The translations under genes and the position numbers were made by a program. A stretch of 59,440 bases of DNA from Anaerolineae bacterium (GTDB lineage Bacteria; Chloroflexota; Anaerolineae; Aggregatilineales; Phototrophicaceae). The DNA is taken from NCBI GenBank assembly GCA_020849765.1, contig JADLAY010000014.1, positions 1 to 59,440 on the forward strand. Reading direction: 5' to 3'. The notes under the pieces were generated by a model. That model made no database searches and was not told where the DNA came from. It saw only the letters and a program-made list of their open reading frames with translations. Shown here piece after piece: positions 18,284 through 26,607 of the stretch; the first letter of the stretch is position 1; each line of letters starts with the position of its first letter.

Positions 18284-19179
18284 TCGCGCGCAAGATCTGG
18301 CTCGCTCTGCGCCAACCGCCGCCCAAGAACCCGATCTTCGAATTTGCGCTCAAGTCGAATCGAGATCAGCTTTCGCTGCCCGTCATCCGGCTGATCACCT
18401 TCGCCATGGCCGCGCTGATCTTTGCGACACTCTGCTTCTTCCTGATCACGGGGCTGACCGCAACCGGCTTTCCGCGCGTACTCGGCGTCATCCCGATCAT
18501 CTTCGGTTTCGTCCTCATCCTGAGCACGACCGTGGACGGGGGTATGTGGGCCATGCGCGTGGCGGATGGCATCGCCTTTCACCGGCACAACCGCCAGTGG
18601 GATGTGTTGGCTGTGACACCGCCAGGTGAAACGGGCGTCGTCTGGGCCTTGTGCCAGGGCACATTTCAGCGCTGGGGACTGCTGCGGCGCGGCATCCGCA
18701 GCATCAAACGCTCGCTGCTGATCTTCTCGCTCATCGCTGCGCTGTTGATGGTCCCGGCAATTGTGTCAGGAACGCTCTACCCGGAGTATTTGCTCGCCAG
18801 CATCCAGGTCGGCCTGATGCTGGCGATCTTCTACTTCGATTACCTGCACAGCGTGAGCTGTGCGGCCCTGTCGGGCATGTTAGGAGCGCAAGTCGTGAGC
18901 AAACGGACGGAAGCGCAGCTGCTCAGCTACACCATCTTTCAGGTCGCACAGATCATCGTCTACACGTGGTCGATCCTCGTCATCTTGCTCATCGCCCGGC
19001 TCTACCCCAATCGCAGCCTGCTCGATGGTTGGAACCCTGTGGCCCAGACTCTGATGACGATCTTGCTCGTGCTGATGGTCGTCCTTGTGCGCGAAGGCGC
19101 CTGCCGTCTGTTGTGGTACATGATGCGCAGACGGCTCGACGAAACAGGCTCATGGCAAAACGGCCTACCATTGGCCTGA
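18280..19179 (+). CDS. ABC-2 permease-like membrane protein (paralogue D)
   Basis: A 299-residue membrane protein starting at the ATG that overlaps the previous stop (ATGA, 18280-18283); the long open frame further upstream is a shadow. It has 'K-N-P-I-F' near the N-terminus and 'R-Q-W-D-V-L-A-V-T-P-P-G' near residue 107, in the same positions as paralogue C. About six hydrophobic segments. Probably forms a pair with C. Substrate unknown. Confidence 0.6.
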   Translation: MIARKIWLALRQPPPKNPIFEFALKSNRDQLSLPVIRLITFAMAALIFATLCFFLITGLTATGFPRVLGVIPIIFGFVLILSTTVDGGMWAMRVADGIAFHRHNRQWDVLAVTPPGETGVVWALCQGTFQRWGLLRRGIRSIKRSLLIFSLIAALLMVPAIVSGTLYPEYLLASIQVGLMLAIFYFDYLHSVSCAALSGMLGAQVVSKRTEAQLLSYTIFQVAQIIVYTWSILVILLIARLYPNRSLLDGWNPVAQTLMTILLVLMVVLVREGACRLLWYMMRRRLDETGSWQNGLPLA

Positions 19180-19244
19180 GTGGTGCTGTTTCTCGCCCGC
19201 AGGCGTGTTAAAATAATCCCAAGCGGGAAAATTGGAGATGAATT

Positions 19245-20210
19245 GTGACCGACTTGATCACCCCCGACGCAATCCCTGTCGACGACACCAGCGGGTGGCA
19301 GCCTGACCCGCAGCACCCACGCCGGCGCCCACCGTGGATCAAGGTCCGCGCGCCGGGCGGCGAAGACTACGAGCGCGTTCAAGCGCTGATGCGCAGTCAA
19401 CACCTCAATACCGTTTGCGAAGAAGCCCTCTGCCCGAATCTCGGCGAATGCTGGGGGCGCGGCACGGCCACCTTCTTAATGATGGGCGATACGTGCACTC
19501 GTTCTTGTGCCTTTTGCGATATCAAGACCGGGCGCCCCAGTCCACTGGATTGGAACGAGCCGAATCGCGTCGCCGAATCCGTCCGCGCGCTCAATCTGCG
19601 CCACGTCGTGATCACGAGCGTGAACCGCGACGAACGTGCTGATGGCGGCGCGCCGATCTTCGCCATGGTCATCAAGCGCATCCGCCAGTTGCAGCCGGGC
19701 TGCAGCATCGAAGTCCTGATCCCGGACTTCAAGGGCAACCCCGACGCGCTCAAGATCGTGATGGATGCCCAACCCGAAATCCTCAATCACAACGTCGAGA
19801 CGGTTCCGCGCCTGTTCAAGAAGGTTCAGCCGCAGGATCATTACGAGTGGGCGATGACCACGCTGGAAAATGCCAAGCAGATGGACCCGCTCGTGCTGAC
19901 CAAGAGCGGCATCATGGCCGGTCTCGGCGAGACGTTCGACGAGATCGTGGAGGTCATGCGTGACCTGGCGGCGCGTGGCGTCGACATCCTGACCATCGGC
20001 CAGTATCTGCAGCCGAGCAAGAAGCATCTTCCGGTCGAGAAGTTCTACACGCCGGAAGAGTTCGACCGCTTCATCGAAATCGGCAAGGAACTCGGCTTCA
20101 AGTGGGTCGAGAGCGGCCCGCTCGTGCGCAGCAGCTACCGTGCCGACGAACAGGTGCGCGTGCTCTCCCAGCTCAATTACGTTCGCCCGCGCGAAACGAC
20201 AGCCAGCTAG
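19245..20210 (+). CDS. lipA: lipoyl synthase
   Basis: A 321-residue radical-SAM enzyme that inserts two sulfurs into octanoyl-protein to form lipoate. Both clusters are visible. The auxiliary cluster motif is '[13 protein letters not shown]' (C-x4-C-x5-C) near residue 58, and the SAM cluster 'C-T-R-S-C-A-F-C' (C-x3-C-x2-C) near 85. The closing '[13 protein letters not shown]' supplies the conserved R-S-S-Y. It begins at GTG 19245 with GGAGATG upstream. No lipB is adjacent. A bidirectional terminator follows. Confidence 0.97.
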   Translation: MTDLITPDAIPVDDTSGWQPDPQHPRRRPPWIKVRAPGGEDYERVQALMRSQHLNTVCEEALCPNLGECWGRGTATFLMMGDTCTRSCAFCDIKTGRPSPLDWNEPNRVAESVRALNLRHVVITSVNRDERADGGAPIFAMVIKRIRQLQPGCSIEVLIPDFKGNPDALKIVMDAQPEILNHNVETVPRLFKKVQPQDHYEWAMTTLENAKQMDPLVLTKSGIMAGLGETFDEIVEVMRDLAARGVDILTIGQYLQPSKKHLPVEKFYTPEEFDRFIEIGKELGFKWVESGPLVRSSYRADEQVRVLSQLNYVRPRETTAS

Positions 20211-20227
20211 GCAGATCGAGCAGAAAC

Positions 20228-20261
20228 AAAAGACCCGCCTCTCAAACCGGCGGGTCTTTTT
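20228..20261. terminator. bidirectional intrinsic terminator between lipA and the DnaB-like gene
   Basis: A stem with arms at 20229-20239 and 20249-20259 (AAAGACCCGCC / GGCGGGTCTTT) and a 9-base loop. A T run follows on the plus strand and an A run precedes it, so it can serve both convergent genes. Confidence 0.85.
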
Positions 20262-20291
20262 ATTTGCCTACATTACCGGACAAGCTGCCGA

Positions 20292-21476
20292 TCAGCTTTC
20301 GAGCACCTTGTCGTCAATCAACTGCTGCTGCACCTTCTGCCCGCGCGGATCGAAGGCGAAGTGCGGGCCGTAAAGCTGGAATTCCATATCGAGCATGGCG
20401 CGCCCGGCACGATTCTTCTCGATCGTCCAGACAACCCAGTCACGGAATTGCTTCGCCGTATACGGATTGAAGCTCACGTGATCTTTGGACATGATCTGGT
20501 ACTTATTGTTCATCACGATCGCGATGTCGGACTCGTAATCGAGCGCACTGCTGCCGCGCAGATGATAGAGATGGATGCGCTTGCTCTTCAGCCCTTCGCG
20601 ATCCGCTGCGACGATCGACCAGACGGGCACGTCGAGCGACAGCGCGATGTCTTTAAGGCCTTCGACGATCATCGTCACCTTGTCGTTCTCGTCGCGCGGA
20701 CGTTCAGGATGTACCGCCACTTTCTGCAGATAGTCGACGAACAGGACGACATTGCCGCCGGTCGCATCGCACAAGCGCACCGTCATTTCCTTGATGGCGC
20801 GCAGGGTCGTCACCGCCGGGCTGGCCTTGACCAGGATCAGCCGATCGGCATAGCGCTGCATGCGCGCCAACGCCGCTGACGTCTTGGGATTGTCGCCCAG
20901 GATCGTCTGAAGCGACCCGGCGCCATTGTCTTTGCCCATGAATTCTTTGGCTCGCTGTGCCACGATGATCTGATAGAGATCGCGCAGCTTCAGCGCTTTG
21001 TTGACGTCGATTTCCGGCGGATTGATGCTCTCCAGGCAGAGCAGCCGGTGCATCAGATGCGTTTCCGTATGCTCGTAGGAGAGATAGAAGACGTACTGAT
21101 CCGGGCGCATGGCGATGTTACGCGCGATCTGCAGCGTCGCAATCGTCTTGCCGATGCCCTGAGCGCCCCCTAGAAGGACGAGCTCCGTTTTGCGCAGCCC
21201 ACCACCGATGAAGCCGTCAAACGGATCAAAACCTGTCGGCAGCGGCACATAGTCGACCAGGTCGCCCTGCACCACACGCTCGTTTGCCTCATTCAGCACC
21301 TGAGTGAGGGTACGCGGCAAATGGGCGGCGTTCCGGGGCGCTTCCTGGGATTTCTTACTCTGTTCAGGGCGCGGCTTCCGCGCCGCCGGCGTCTTGTTCG
21401 CATCCAATTGATCTCGCGCGACCGATTGGGATTCGCCGGATTCTGGGAAGTCGCTCGTGAAACGACGGGTGCTCAT
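20292..21476 (-). CDS. DnaB-like helicase C-terminal domain ATPase
   Basis: A 394-residue protein with an unstructured, charged first 50 residues. A RecA-fold domain of the DnaB C-terminal type follows: 'F-D-P-F-D-G-F-I-G-G-G-L', Walker A 'G-G-A-Q-G-I-G-K-T' near 105 and a Walker B-like 'V-V-L-F-V-D-Y-L-Q-K-V' near 245. The DnaB N-terminal primase-interacting domain is missing, so it is unlikely to be the main replicative helicase. It may be a RadA/KaiC-like or specialised DNA-remodelling ATPase. It is convergent with lipA and divergent from sigA. Confidence 0.75.
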   Translation of the reverse strand: MSTRRFTSDFPESGESQSVARDQLDANKTPAARKPRPEQSKKSQEAPRNAAHLPRTLTQVLNEANERVVQGDLVDYVPLPTGFDPFDGFIGGGLRKTELVLLGGAQGIGKTIATLQIARNIAMRPDQYVFYLSYEHTETHLMHRLLCLESINPPEIDVNKALKLRDLYQIIVAQRAKEFMGKDNGAGSLQTILGDNPKTSAALARMQRYADRLILVKASPAVTTLRAIKEMTVRLCDATGGNVVLFVDYLQKVAVHPERPRDENDKVTMIVEGLKDIALSLDVPVWSIVAADREGLKSKRIHLYHLRGSSALDYESDIAIVMNNKYQIMSKDHVSFNPYTAKQFRDWVVWTIEKNRAGRAMLDMEFQLYGPHFAFDPRGQKVQQQLIDDKVLES

Positions 21477-21644
21477 ACTCGTCCCTCAATTGATTGCAAC
21501 ATAGCGCGCTGACCGTCCAATCTTACCTGTATCAATACTTATTATGGAGCCATTGTCTATGAACCTGCATTAAGCCCATGAAGATTGAATTGGGAAAATT
21601 TGCACTTTTCATCTCAAAAAGTGGTTGCGGACTTTAAGATGTAA

Positions 21645-21674
21645 TTCACAAAGTAATGATTATGGTGCTACAAT
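21645..21674 (+). promoter_or_regulatory. candidate promoter of sigA
   Basis: TTCACA (21645-21650), 18-base spacer, TACAAT (21669-21674), about 80 bases before the GTG start. The surrounding 230 bases are markedly AT-richer than the genes. Confidence 0.45.
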
Positions 21675-21753
21675 GAGTTGGCTAAAAAAGATTTGTCGGG
21701 TTTGTAGAAAACAAACGTGGCGTTGGTTCTCTCGTTAAGGAGGCGGGACCACT

Positions 21754-22923
21754 GTGATACAGGAACTCATCAATCGCTCGAACCAGCAGGGATATATCAC
21801 GATCGAAGATGTGCTGGAGGTACTGGACGAAGACGAGGATGACGTTGGGCTTGACACACTGTTGTACGAGTTGGATGAGTTGGGAATAGAGCTCAGGCAC
21901 GAACCAGATACTGTTGAGCGAATGCTCCTCCCAGACGAGATAGAGCTGGAATTCGAACCTGAAGAAATGCTGCATGACCCTGGGATAGGGGACATTAATG
22001 CAGTCTCCGCTGACGACCCCGTTGGCCTGTACTTTCGGCAGATGGCGCAAGAACCCCTCCTCAGCGCCCAGGAAGAAATTGACCTCGCGAAACGAATTGA
22101 ACTAGGTAAGCGCGCCCGTGAAGCAGTCAGACGTCCGGATATCTGTGAGCTTTATGGTGATGCCTGGGTGCAGTACATGGAAAAGCTCGTCCTCGACGGA
22201 CAGGCCGCCCGTGAGCACCTTGGACGCGCAAATACTCGTCTCGTGGTCAGCATTGCCAAGCGCTACATGGGCCAGGGACTGCCATTCCCGGATTTGATCC
22301 AGGAAGGCAATGTCGGGTTGATGCGTGCAGTCGATAAGTACGACTACAAACGCGGCAACCGCTTCAGCACCTATGCCACGTGGTGGATTCGTCAGGCGAT
22401 CACGCGGGCGCTGGCGCAGAAGACGCGCACGATCCGCATTCCGCTGCACATGACGGAACGCATTCGCCAGATGTACCGCACGGCCCAATCCCTCGAACAG
22501 CACCTTGGACGCCGCCCCTCCCCAGAAGAAATCGCTTACGAAATGGACATCAGCGCCGATAATATTCGGAGCATGATGGATGCCAGCCAGCACGCGATTG
22601 CGCTGGAACGCCCCGTCGGTGACGATGGCGACAGCGAATTCGGCGACTTCATCGAGGATCAAGACTCGCCCAGCCCTGTCGAATCGGCCACCCAGCATCT
22701 TCTGCAAGAGACCATTGAGCACGTCCTGGACGAACTGACGCCGCGCCAGAGCCATATCCTGCGCCTGCGCTTCGGCCTTGGCGGCGGTGAACCGCATACG
22801 CTTGAGGAGATCGCGAACAAGTTCGGGCTTAGCCGCGAACGCATCCGCCAGCTTGAGAAAGAGGCCCTGCGCCGCCTGCGTCATCCGCGCCTCGCTCACA
22901 ATCTGCGGGATTATCTCAGCTAG
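21754..22923 (+). CDS. sigA: primary RNA polymerase sigma factor RpoD/SigA
   Basis: A 389-residue group 1 sigma factor. An acidic N-terminus (1-85) resembles region 1.1, and region 1.2 shows 'D-P-V-G-L-Y-F-R-Q-M-A'. Region 2 contains 'D-L-I-Q-E-G-N-V-G-L-M-R-A-V' and the -10-recognition 'F-S-T-Y-A-T-W-W-I-R-Q-A-I'. Region 4 ends in the -35-binding helix-turn-helix 'L-S-R-E-R-I-R-Q-L-E-K-E-A-L-R-R-L-R'. It begins at GTG 21754 behind AAGGAGG. A GC-rich terminator follows. Confidence 0.97.
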   Translation: MIQELINRSNQQGYITIEDVLEVLDEDEDDVGLDTLLYELDELGIELRHEPDTVERMLLPDEIELEFEPEEMLHDPGIGDINAVSADDPVGLYFRQMAQEPLLSAQEEIDLAKRIELGKRAREAVRRPDICELYGDAWVQYMEKLVLDGQAAREHLGRANTRLVVSIAKRYMGQGLPFPDLIQEGNVGLMRAVDKYDYKRGNRFSTYATWWIRQAITRALAQKTRTIRIPLHMTERIRQMYRTAQSLEQHLGRRPSPEEIAYEMDISADNIRSMMDASQHAIALERPVGDDGDSEFGDFIEDQDSPSPVESATQHLLQETIEHVLDELTPRQSHILRLRFGLGGGEPHTLEEIANKFGLSRERIRQLEKEALRRLRHPRLAHNLRDYLS

Positions 22924-22961
22924 CTCGACGACAACTACAACCACACATGAACATCGCACAG

Positions 22962-22990
22962 GACCGGGTTACGCCCGGTCTTGCGTTTTC
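22962..22990 (+). terminator. terminator after sigA
   Basis: Stem GACCGGG / CCCGGTC (22962-22968 and 22974-22980) with a 5-base loop, followed by TTGCGTTTTC. The T tract is interrupted but placed correctly, 40 bases after the stop codon. Confidence 0.65.
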
Positions 22991-23017
22991 TCGCCATTGT
23001 CTGGACTTGCGCGGTAA

Positions 23018-23046
23018 TTGACGAAACGCGAAGACATTTTTACCCT
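23018..23046 (+). promoter_or_regulatory. promoter of ilvE
   Basis: TTGACG (23018-23023), 17-base spacer, TACCCT (23041-23046), about 37 bases upstream of the ATG at 23083. Confidence 0.5.
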
Positions 23047-23082
23047 GCAATCATGCACGTGAGAATCAAGGAAAGTTGAACC

Positions 23083-24042
23083 ATGGCACAGGGCACACAG
23101 GGCAAGCCAAATTACGCGTTTTTCGAAGGCAAGATCGTCCCGTTTGAAGATGCCAAGATCAGCGTGATGACGCACGCGCTGAATTACGGCACAGGCGTCT
23201 TCGGTGGGCTGCGCGGTTACTGGAATGCGGACGAAGAGCAGTTGTTCGTCTTCCGGCCCCACGATCATTTCGAGCGCTTCCTGCAATCCGCCAACATGAT
23301 GCGCATCGACCTCGCCTATCAACCGGCGGATCTGGTGCAAATCCTGCTCGATCTGCTGCGCACAGAGGGACTACGCGAAAACTGCTACGTCCGCCCGCTG
23401 GCGTATAAGTCGACCGAGATGATCGGCGTCAAGCTGCACGACGTCGACGATGCCCTGACGATCTTCGCCCTGCCTTTTGGCAGCTACGTCAACAACAAAG
23501 AAGATGGCCTGCACGTCGGCTTCTCGTCCTGGCGGCGCGTGGACGACAACGCCATCCCCGCGCGCGGCAAAGTGACCGGCGCCTATGCGAATTCGGCACT
23601 GATCAAGACCGAGGCGCATCTGGCCGGTTACGACGAAGCGCTCGTGCTCAACAGCAGCGGGCATCTCTCGGAAACGAGCGCCTCGAATATCTTCCTGGTG
23701 CGCAAAGGCGTCGTCTACACGCCGCCCGTCTATGCTGACGTACTGGAAGGCATCACCCGCCGGACGGTGATCCATCTGCTGCGTGAGGACATGGGGATCG
23801 AGGTGGTCGAGCGAGATATCGACCGCACGGAACTCTACGTAGCCGATGAGGTCTTCCTGTGCGGGACGGGCGTGCAGATCGCGGCCATCACCCGCATCGA
23901 GCATCGACCGGTCGCCAATGGCGTCATGGGGCCAATCACGCAGCGCATCCACGACCTCTATCACAGCCTGGTGCGCGGCCAGCTCGAAAAATATCGCGAG
24001 TGGCTGACGCCGGTCTACGTCAAGCAGACCGAGCAGGCATAA
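23083..24042 (+). CDS. ilvE: branched-chain amino acid aminotransferase
   Basis: A 319-residue fold-type IV PLP enzyme that makes Leu, Ile and Val from their 2-keto acids using glutamate. Visible hallmarks are 'N-Y-G-T-G-V-F-G-G-L-R', the cofactor Lys in 'A-R-G-K-V-T-G-A-Y-A-N-S' and 'L-S-E-T-S-A-S-N-I-F' for the PLP phosphate. 'L-C-G-T-G-V-Q-I-A-A-I' is also present. The ATG is preceded by AAGGAAAG. It stands alone here, between its own promoter and a hairpin. Confidence 0.95.
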   Translation: MAQGTQGKPNYAFFEGKIVPFEDAKISVMTHALNYGTGVFGGLRGYWNADEEQLFVFRPHDHFERFLQSANMMRIDLAYQPADLVQILLDLLRTEGLRENCYVRPLAYKSTEMIGVKLHDVDDALTIFALPFGSYVNNKEDGLHVGFSSWRRVDDNAIPARGKVTGAYANSALIKTEAHLAGYDEALVLNSSGHLSETSASNIFLVRKGVVYTPPVYADVLEGITRRTVIHLLREDMGIEVVERDIDRTELYVADEVFLCGTGVQIAAITRIEHRPVANGVMGPITQRIHDLYHSLVRGQLEKYREWLTPVYVKQTEQA

Positions 24043-24057
24043 GTTCGCATCCTCTTT

Positions 24058-24089
24058 GTGCTGAGGCGGGAGTCATTCTACCTCAGCAC
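24058..24089. terminator. hairpin after ilvE
   Basis: Nine-base perfect inverted repeat GTGCTGAGG / CCTCAGCAC with a 14-base loop, 16 bases after the stop codon. It lacks a T tract, so it may stabilise the mRNA end or be a factor-assisted terminator. Confidence 0.4.
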
Positions 24090-24206
24090 AATCGCTCCGC
24101 TCCCTGCATTGGCATTCCTCCTGACCCCCTGCTGCATCGCTCAAGCTTTCGAGTTACCATTGCCGCACACGAGAGTCTCAATCTCTATCATAGGAGAATT
24201 TTGATA

Positions 24207-25292
24207 ATGATTTACCGGAGATTAGGGAACACCGGCCTGATTGTGAGCGCTCTATCGCTTGGCACGATGCAGTTCGGCAAAGCCATGAACATGGGCCAGC
24301 TCGATCAACAGGCGACCAACGAGATGATCCAGTTCGCCATCGACCGCGGCATCAACTTCATTGACACGGCCAACGTCTACAGCCGCGGCGAAAGCGAAAC
24401 TCTCATCGGCAATGCGATCAAGGGCATGCGCAGCGAACTGGTCATAGCGACCAAGTGCCGCCTGCCGATGAGCGATACCAACTTCAATCGCAGCGGCGCG
24501 ACGCGCGTCAACATCATGCGCGCGGTCGACGAAAGCCTGACCCGCCTGCAAACCGACTATATCGATCTGTACCAGCTCCACGGCTGGGACAGCAACACAC
24601 CCCTCGAAGAGACCGTGCGCACGATGGACGATCTGGTGCGCCAGGGCAAAGTCCGTTACATCGGCATCAGCAATTATCTGTCGTGGCAGGCGGCCATGGC
24701 CGTCGGCATGCAGGAACGGCTCGGCCTGGAGAAATTCGTCACAGCGCAGATGTATTACAGCCTGGTCGGGCGTGGCCTGGAATATGAGTTCATGTCGTAC
24801 TGCGAACACACCGGCATGGGCATCCTCGTCTGGAGTGCGCTGGCGGGCGGCTTCCTGAGCGGCAAATATCGCCCCGGTGCCGAAGCGCCAGCGGATACAC
24901 GCTTTGCGGACGCTGGGCCGTTCGTGAGTTTCGAGCCCGAAAGATCCTATCCGATTGTGGATGTGCTGCGTAAAGTCGCCGAGCGTCACGATGCCAGCCC
25001 GTCGCGCGTCGCCCTGGCCTGGACGCTGCATCGCCCGGCGATCAGCAGCGTGATCATTGGCGCGCGCCGCCTCGATCATCTGGAAGACAACATCGCCGCC
25101 GCCGATCTCCAACTGACCGAGCAGGACGTCAAGGAATTGAATGAGATCTCCGACCCCGGCACGCCCTACCCCAAGTGGATGGTGCTGCAGCTCGATCAGG
25201 CTGAAGACCCGCGCCCGAAAGTGCTCGACCCGGAGCGCTTCGCCGATGGCGGCCCGTGGAAAGATCTGCGCGGTCGCACCTGGCAGGGATAA
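24207..25292 (+). CDS. aldo/keto reductase
   Basis: A 361-residue (alpha/beta)8 NADPH-dependent oxidoreductase. The catalytic tetrad is readable: Asp in 'F-I-D-T-A-N-V-Y', Tyr four residues later, Lys in 'I-A-T-K-C-R' and His in 'Y-Q-L-H-G-W-D'. Near the C-terminus 'S-S-V-I-I-G-A-R' and 'L-E-D-N-I-A-A' form the NADP site. Closest in style to the YajO/AKR11-AKR12-like group; the substrate is unknown. ATG 24207 follows AGGAGAATTTTGATA; the open frame upstream of it is not coding. Confidence 0.92.
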   Translation: MIYRRLGNTGLIVSALSLGTMQFGKAMNMGQLDQQATNEMIQFAIDRGINFIDTANVYSRGESETLIGNAIKGMRSELVIATKCRLPMSDTNFNRSGATRVNIMRAVDESLTRLQTDYIDLYQLHGWDSNTPLEETVRTMDDLVRQGKVRYIGISNYLSWQAAMAVGMQERLGLEKFVTAQMYYSLVGRGLEYEFMSYCEHTGMGILVWSALAGGFLSGKYRPGAEAPADTRFADAGPFVSFEPERSYPIVDVLRKVAERHDASPSRVALAWTLHRPAISSVIIGARRLDHLEDNIAAADLQLTEQDVKELNEISDPGTPYPKWMVLQLDQAEDPRPKVLDPERFADGGPWKDLRGRTWQG

Positions 25293-25317
25293 CTTCCCCC
25301 AAGGCTGCACAGTGCAC

Positions 25318-25343
25318 ATGAGGCTGATACTTGTCAGCCTCAT
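25318..25343. terminator. hairpin after aldo/keto reductase
   Basis: Perfect 10-bp inverted repeat ATGAGGCTGA / TCAGCCTCAT with a 6-base loop, 26 bases after the stop codon. No T tract follows, as with the ilvE hairpin. Confidence 0.4.
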
Positions 25344-25553
25344 ACTGCCCCACCTCCCCCACGCATGCTCTGCCCTGATTGCCCCTCACATAGCGGCGCA
25401 AACGTCCCCGGCCCGGTAAAATGGTCGGTCACGATCACCGGTGAGTATGGTCGCGCCAACGCCCCGGTTGTGGCGACATCCGACAGCGCCAGGGGTACCG
25501 TCTGCATCGCACTCACGATGACGCGCAAGACCGCGACAGCAGAGAGGTTATTC

Positions 25554-26495
25554 ATGAACAAGCGTGAGCTGATGTTTGCGCTGCTTGACGACAACGCAAC
25601 ACTCCCCCACATCCCGGCAGCTTTCTTCCTCCACTTCCCACCAGACTTTCACCGCGGGCAACCCGCCATCGACAAGCACGTCGAGTTCTTCCGCAAGACC
25701 GGCATGGACTTCGTGAAGATCCAGTACGAGTGCGGCTTTCCACGTCTCGATACCATCCAAATGCCGGGAGACTGGAGCAAGATGCCCCGTTACGGCCAGG
25801 ATTACTTCGCCGCGCAGCTTGGAGTCGTCGAAGGGCTGGTCAAGGCGATGAAGGCCGAGGCCGTCATCGTGCTGACGCTCTATTCGCCGTTCATGGAAGC
25901 GCGTCACACCGCGGGCGAAGAAACGCTCACGCGCCACCTGAACGACGACCCGGAGGCGGTCAAGCAAGGGATGGAGATCATCACTGAGAGTATGCTCTGG
26001 TTCGTGCGCGAATGTATCAAGCTTGGCCTGGACGGCTTCTATCACTCGACGCAGGGTGGCGAGGCCGCGCGCTTCGACGACCGCAGCATCTTCGAACAGT
26101 ACATCAAGCCGTACGACCTGGCGCTGATGAACGAGGTCAACAGCGCCTGCCCCTTCAACATCCTCCATGTGTGCGACTATCTGCGCAGCTATGACGACTT
26201 CACACCGTTCGTGGACTATCCGGGCGACATCGTCAACTGCCCGCTCGACGTCGGCGACCGGACGCTCACGCCGGGCGAAGCGGCGGCCCTGTTCAAGCGC
26301 CCGTACATGGGCGGCATGGAGCGTAAGGGTGTGATTGCGACCGGCACGCCGGAACAGATCCAGACGACAGCCGCAGCCGTGATCGCCGGGGCACCGGATC
26401 ATTTCGTGCTGGCCGCCGACTGCACCGTGCCCAACGATACGCCGTGGGACAATCTGAAGGCTGCCATCGACACCGCCCACGCCCGCCACAAGTGA
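25554..26495 (+). CDS. uroporphyrinogen decarboxylase (URO-D) family protein
   Basis: A 313-residue TIM-barrel protein of the URO-D/MtaA superfamily. It shows 'F-F-R-K-T-G-M-D-F-V-K-I-Q', 'I-L-H-V-C-D-Y-L' and the closing 'H-F-V-L-A-A-D-C-T-V-P-N-D-T-P-W-D-N-L-K-A' pattern. Relatives either decarboxylate uroporphyrinogen III or move methyl groups to thiols. No haem genes are nearby, so a methyltransferase-like or catabolic role is more likely than HemE, but this is inference. ATG 25554 has AGAGAGG upstream; the ORF upstream of it is spurious. Confidence 0.8.
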   Translation: MNKRELMFALLDDNATLPHIPAAFFLHFPPDFHRGQPAIDKHVEFFRKTGMDFVKIQYECGFPRLDTIQMPGDWSKMPRYGQDYFAAQLGVVEGLVKAMKAEAVIVLTLYSPFMEARHTAGEETLTRHLNDDPEAVKQGMEIITESMLWFVRECIKLGLDGFYHSTQGGEAARFDDRSIFEQYIKPYDLALMNEVNSACPFNILHVCDYLRSYDDFTPFVDYPGDIVNCPLDVGDRTLTPGEAAALFKRPYMGGMERKGVIATGTPEQIQTTAAAVIAGAPDHFVLAADCTVPNDTPWDNLKAAIDTAHARHK

Positions 26496-26531
26496 GGCGA
26501 TCTCAGTTCTCAATCGTTTGAGTGACCACCG

Positions 26532-26574
26532 AAACAAGCACGCAGTCATGTCACCTGCGTGCTGTTTCTTTTTT
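26532..26574 (+). terminator. intrinsic terminator after the URO-D gene
   Basis: Stem AGCACGCAG / CTGCGTGCT (26537-26545 and 26555-26563), extended by AAAC/GTTT with one bulge, then TTTCTTTTTT. It lies 40 bases after the stop codon and before the dhaK-like gene. Confidence 0.85.
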
Positions 26575-26607
26575 GAAGAATTGGCTTTGTCACGTTAGGA
26601 GTTTTGG

